Below the pieces are notes generated by a model, which had not been told where the DNA came from, searched no databases, and saw nothing but the letters and a program-made list of their open reading frames with translations. 64,000 bases of DNA from Amaranthus tricolor. Its lineage: Eukaryota; Streptophyta; Magnoliopsida; Caryophyllales; Amaranthaceae. Location: positions 7,399,297-7,463,296 of the forward strand of contig NC_080062.1 of assembly GCF_026212465.1 (NCBI RefSeq), in the 5' to 3' direction. A program made the translations under genes and the position numbers. This document shows positions 62,097-64,000 of this stretch, one piece after another (the stretch's first letter is position 1; each line of letters starts with the position of its first letter).

Positions 62097-62320
62097 AATC
62101 GCTTTAAGGTTATAAGTGAATTACTCTAATAAGATTATAAAATATGATCATTTTAAAATTGTAAATAATCGCTTTAAGGTTATAAGTAAATTACTCTAAA
62201 AAACAAATAATCGCTTTAAGGTTATAAGTGAATTACTCTAATAAAATTATAAAATATGATCATTTTAAAATTGTAAATAATCGCTTTAAGGTTATAAGTG
62301 AATTACTCTAAAAAATCTAC
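62097..62320. repeat. tandem repeat with alternating long and short units (110-bp period)
   Basis: aatcgctttaaggttataag starts at 62097, 62167, 62207 and 62277. Spacings 70, 40 and 70 show a 110-bp compound unit repeated twice (long-short, long-short). Confidence 0.85.
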
Positions 62321-62957
62321 ACGCGGGCTCAAACATTCAAAAGTCCGCCCGTATTTGCAGGCATATTTTTTGTCGCTACCCGCCCATTTTTAAAGCAGAT
62401 GGGACCCGCAGGTAGGCGGGTATTTATTATATAAAAGTTAAAAATATAATACAAATTAAAAAGTTAAGTTTTAATAACAATTAAAATACAATACAATGTC
62501 CAAAATACTCCAAATACATAAAAAGTCTTAAAATACTCAAATTACATGGTAAAAAAATAAGTTGGATGATCCAACAAAAGCATTACATCATTGATTTATC
62601 TTACTACGGACTACGAAGTCCAGACATATATGATATACCTCCTCTAATCATAATAAGTTTTAAAAAATTATTAAAGTAGGTATGGATACTAATTACTAAA
62701 GTTGGGTATGTAGTAGCACTATCCAATAGACTAGTGACTACTAGTTTCATAATCAATAGAATTAATTATTTAATAATTAATATATTAAATTGAGAGGGCA
62801 GGTGGGTATACCCGCGGGTATTTTTTTGGTGTAGCTACCGGTCCATTTATCTTGGCGGGTGGGTATTACCTGTCCAAATTTAATTTTTTTTGAAAAACAT
62901 TGTCCAAGCCCGCCCATTTTTCGAGCCGGGTGCGGTAGCCCGTCCATGAACAGCTCT
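62321..62957. mobile_element. degraded hAT-like element
   Basis: The right end catgaacagctcta (62945-62958) is typical of hAT ends. gcgggta / taccccgc-type words fill both subterminal zones (62330-62430 and 62800-62945). The left end is decayed. The right flank (gttataagtgatcatttt) resumes the tandem-repeat sequence seen left of the element. Confidence 0.55.
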
Positions 62958-62959
62958 AG

Positions 62960-64000
62960 TTCAAAGTTATAAGTGATCATTTTAAAATGGTAAGTATACA
63001 TTGGACTAGTCCAATAGAGATGAACGTCTCAAAATTCGTGTAACAATTGAATTCTAACAAAGCATTGTTCTGTATATAATTAGTGATATAATTTGACTTT
63101 GATAAATGATCATTGTTGCCTACATGTGCGTTGTCCTACATTAGAGAAAGAGAAGAGCGTAAGTCACTTTATAAACTTAAGGATTAACTCTTACTTCTAC
63201 CAACTGATTTTAACAGCGTCTCAAATATATATAGCCAAAACCCTTTAAAATTAAGAACCATAACATTGTATTTGGATGAAGAGGGGTTTGATAGGTAATT
63301 ATGAGCATATTTTGTTAAAAATACAATTTTTCCTAAAGTAGAAAGATTTAAAGGAATAACACTTATTTTCCTTTTTGTTCTCTTTCCTTCTAAACAACAA
63401 GGTGCACTCTCCCTCCTTAGTCTTTGCCCTTTTCTTTCCTTTTCTTTCGCATTTCTCCTAATTTACTATTCAAACATAGTATAATTAAATATTTATTTGC
63501 TTATAACATAATGCCTCTTGAAACTCATCACAAATTCTTGTGAGAGACGGTCTCTCATCTCTGATTGGGCCGGTCCATAAAAAAAATATAGAGTAAGAGG
63601 AAATAATAAATTTTAATGGATTGGACTTAAAAAATATTTCTCATAAAGATGATCTCTAAAAAACTGGGTGAAATCTCCTAATAAATTGGGTTGATATTTA
63701 GGAAGAGTAGAGGATGAGATAAAAATGGTAGCCATTCATAAAATGCTCCAAAGGTAGGGCAATAATAATAAATCCCAACCCAAATTGCCCACTTTCATGT
63801 TCCTTTGCCACCCTTACTTTCTCTTAAGTAGCTTTCCAAATTTTGGACCACATTACCACTTTCAAAGCCTTTTTCTTGATGGACCACAATACCATTTCCC
63901 TTCCTTTCTTTCTTTTTTCTTCTTTCTTCATTTATTCATCTCTTTAATTTCATTTCCTCTGCCTTGATTTGTTATATATGCTTACAAGCTGAAACTCATT
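62960..64000. other. non-coding stretch
   Basis: AT-rich. 63536-63560 carries ttgtgagagacggtctctcatc, an end of the gagac MITE type. Pyrimidine-rich tracts at 63370-63480 and 63820-63960. No gene recognised up to the window edge. Confidence 0.4.

Noticed and set aside
62097..62320. CRISPR array
   Set aside because: Repeats are long, diverged and irregularly spaced, in a plant nuclear genome; no cas genes.

Overview
The window is nuclear DNA of a flowering plant, almost certainly a eudicot. It is very AT-rich, has long TA and TAA microsatellites, plant-type introns, one class II KNOX homeobox gene, a Cassandra element and many plant transposon relics. Which eudicot it is cannot be read from this sequence alone.

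Only one gene looks like an ordinary, probably functional host gene: a KNAT3-like class II KNOX homeobox gene on the minus strand (30036 down to about 25450, five recognisable coding exons). Almost everything else that codes is transposon-derived, and most of it is broken.

Layout. 0.2-2.5 kb: non-coding, with a minisatellite and a hairpin. 3.2-4.5 kb: a TIR element that folds back on itself around a GC-rich palindromic core. 4.53-5.60 kb: a gene-capturing element with a perfect 9-bp target duplication, carrying a piece of an F-box/kelch (SKIP25-like) gene. 6.5-7.7 kb: the 5' part of a CACTA-like element. 8.7-9.1 kb: an unrecognised minus-strand exon-like ORF. 9.7-10.6 kb: an LTR fragment. 11.48-18.19 kb: a full-length Mutator-like element (MULE) with both TIRs. 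It holds two convergent genes, a plant mobile domain (PMD, MAIN-like) gene on + and a FAR1/MULE-type transposase on -. Both contain inactivating changes, and each gene has a long first intron with arrays of two alternating palindromic words on a 34-bp period. 18.59-19.45 kb: a second copy of the gene-capturing element, this time carrying exon 1 of a vacuolar H+-ATPase subunit c gene. 20.6-24 kb: MITEs and a 1-kb TIR element with another palindrome set. 25.4-30.4 kb: the KNOX gene. 31-34 kb: MITEs, a hAT element and a TIR element. 35.09-35.74 kb: a complete Cassandra TRIM with 5S-rRNA-derived LTRs. 37.2-46.2 kb: a dead RTE-type LINE split by remains of a long-LTR retrotransposon. 46-64 kb: gene-poor, with hAT, Stowaway-like and other MITEs, a truncated LINE tail with target duplication, a Cassandra solo LTR and tandem repeats.

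The most interesting material is in the transposons: the PMD plus transposase MULE with its 34-bp two-word palindrome array, a similar design in otherwise unrelated elements nearby, and two members of one gene-capturing family with different host cargo in opposite orientations.
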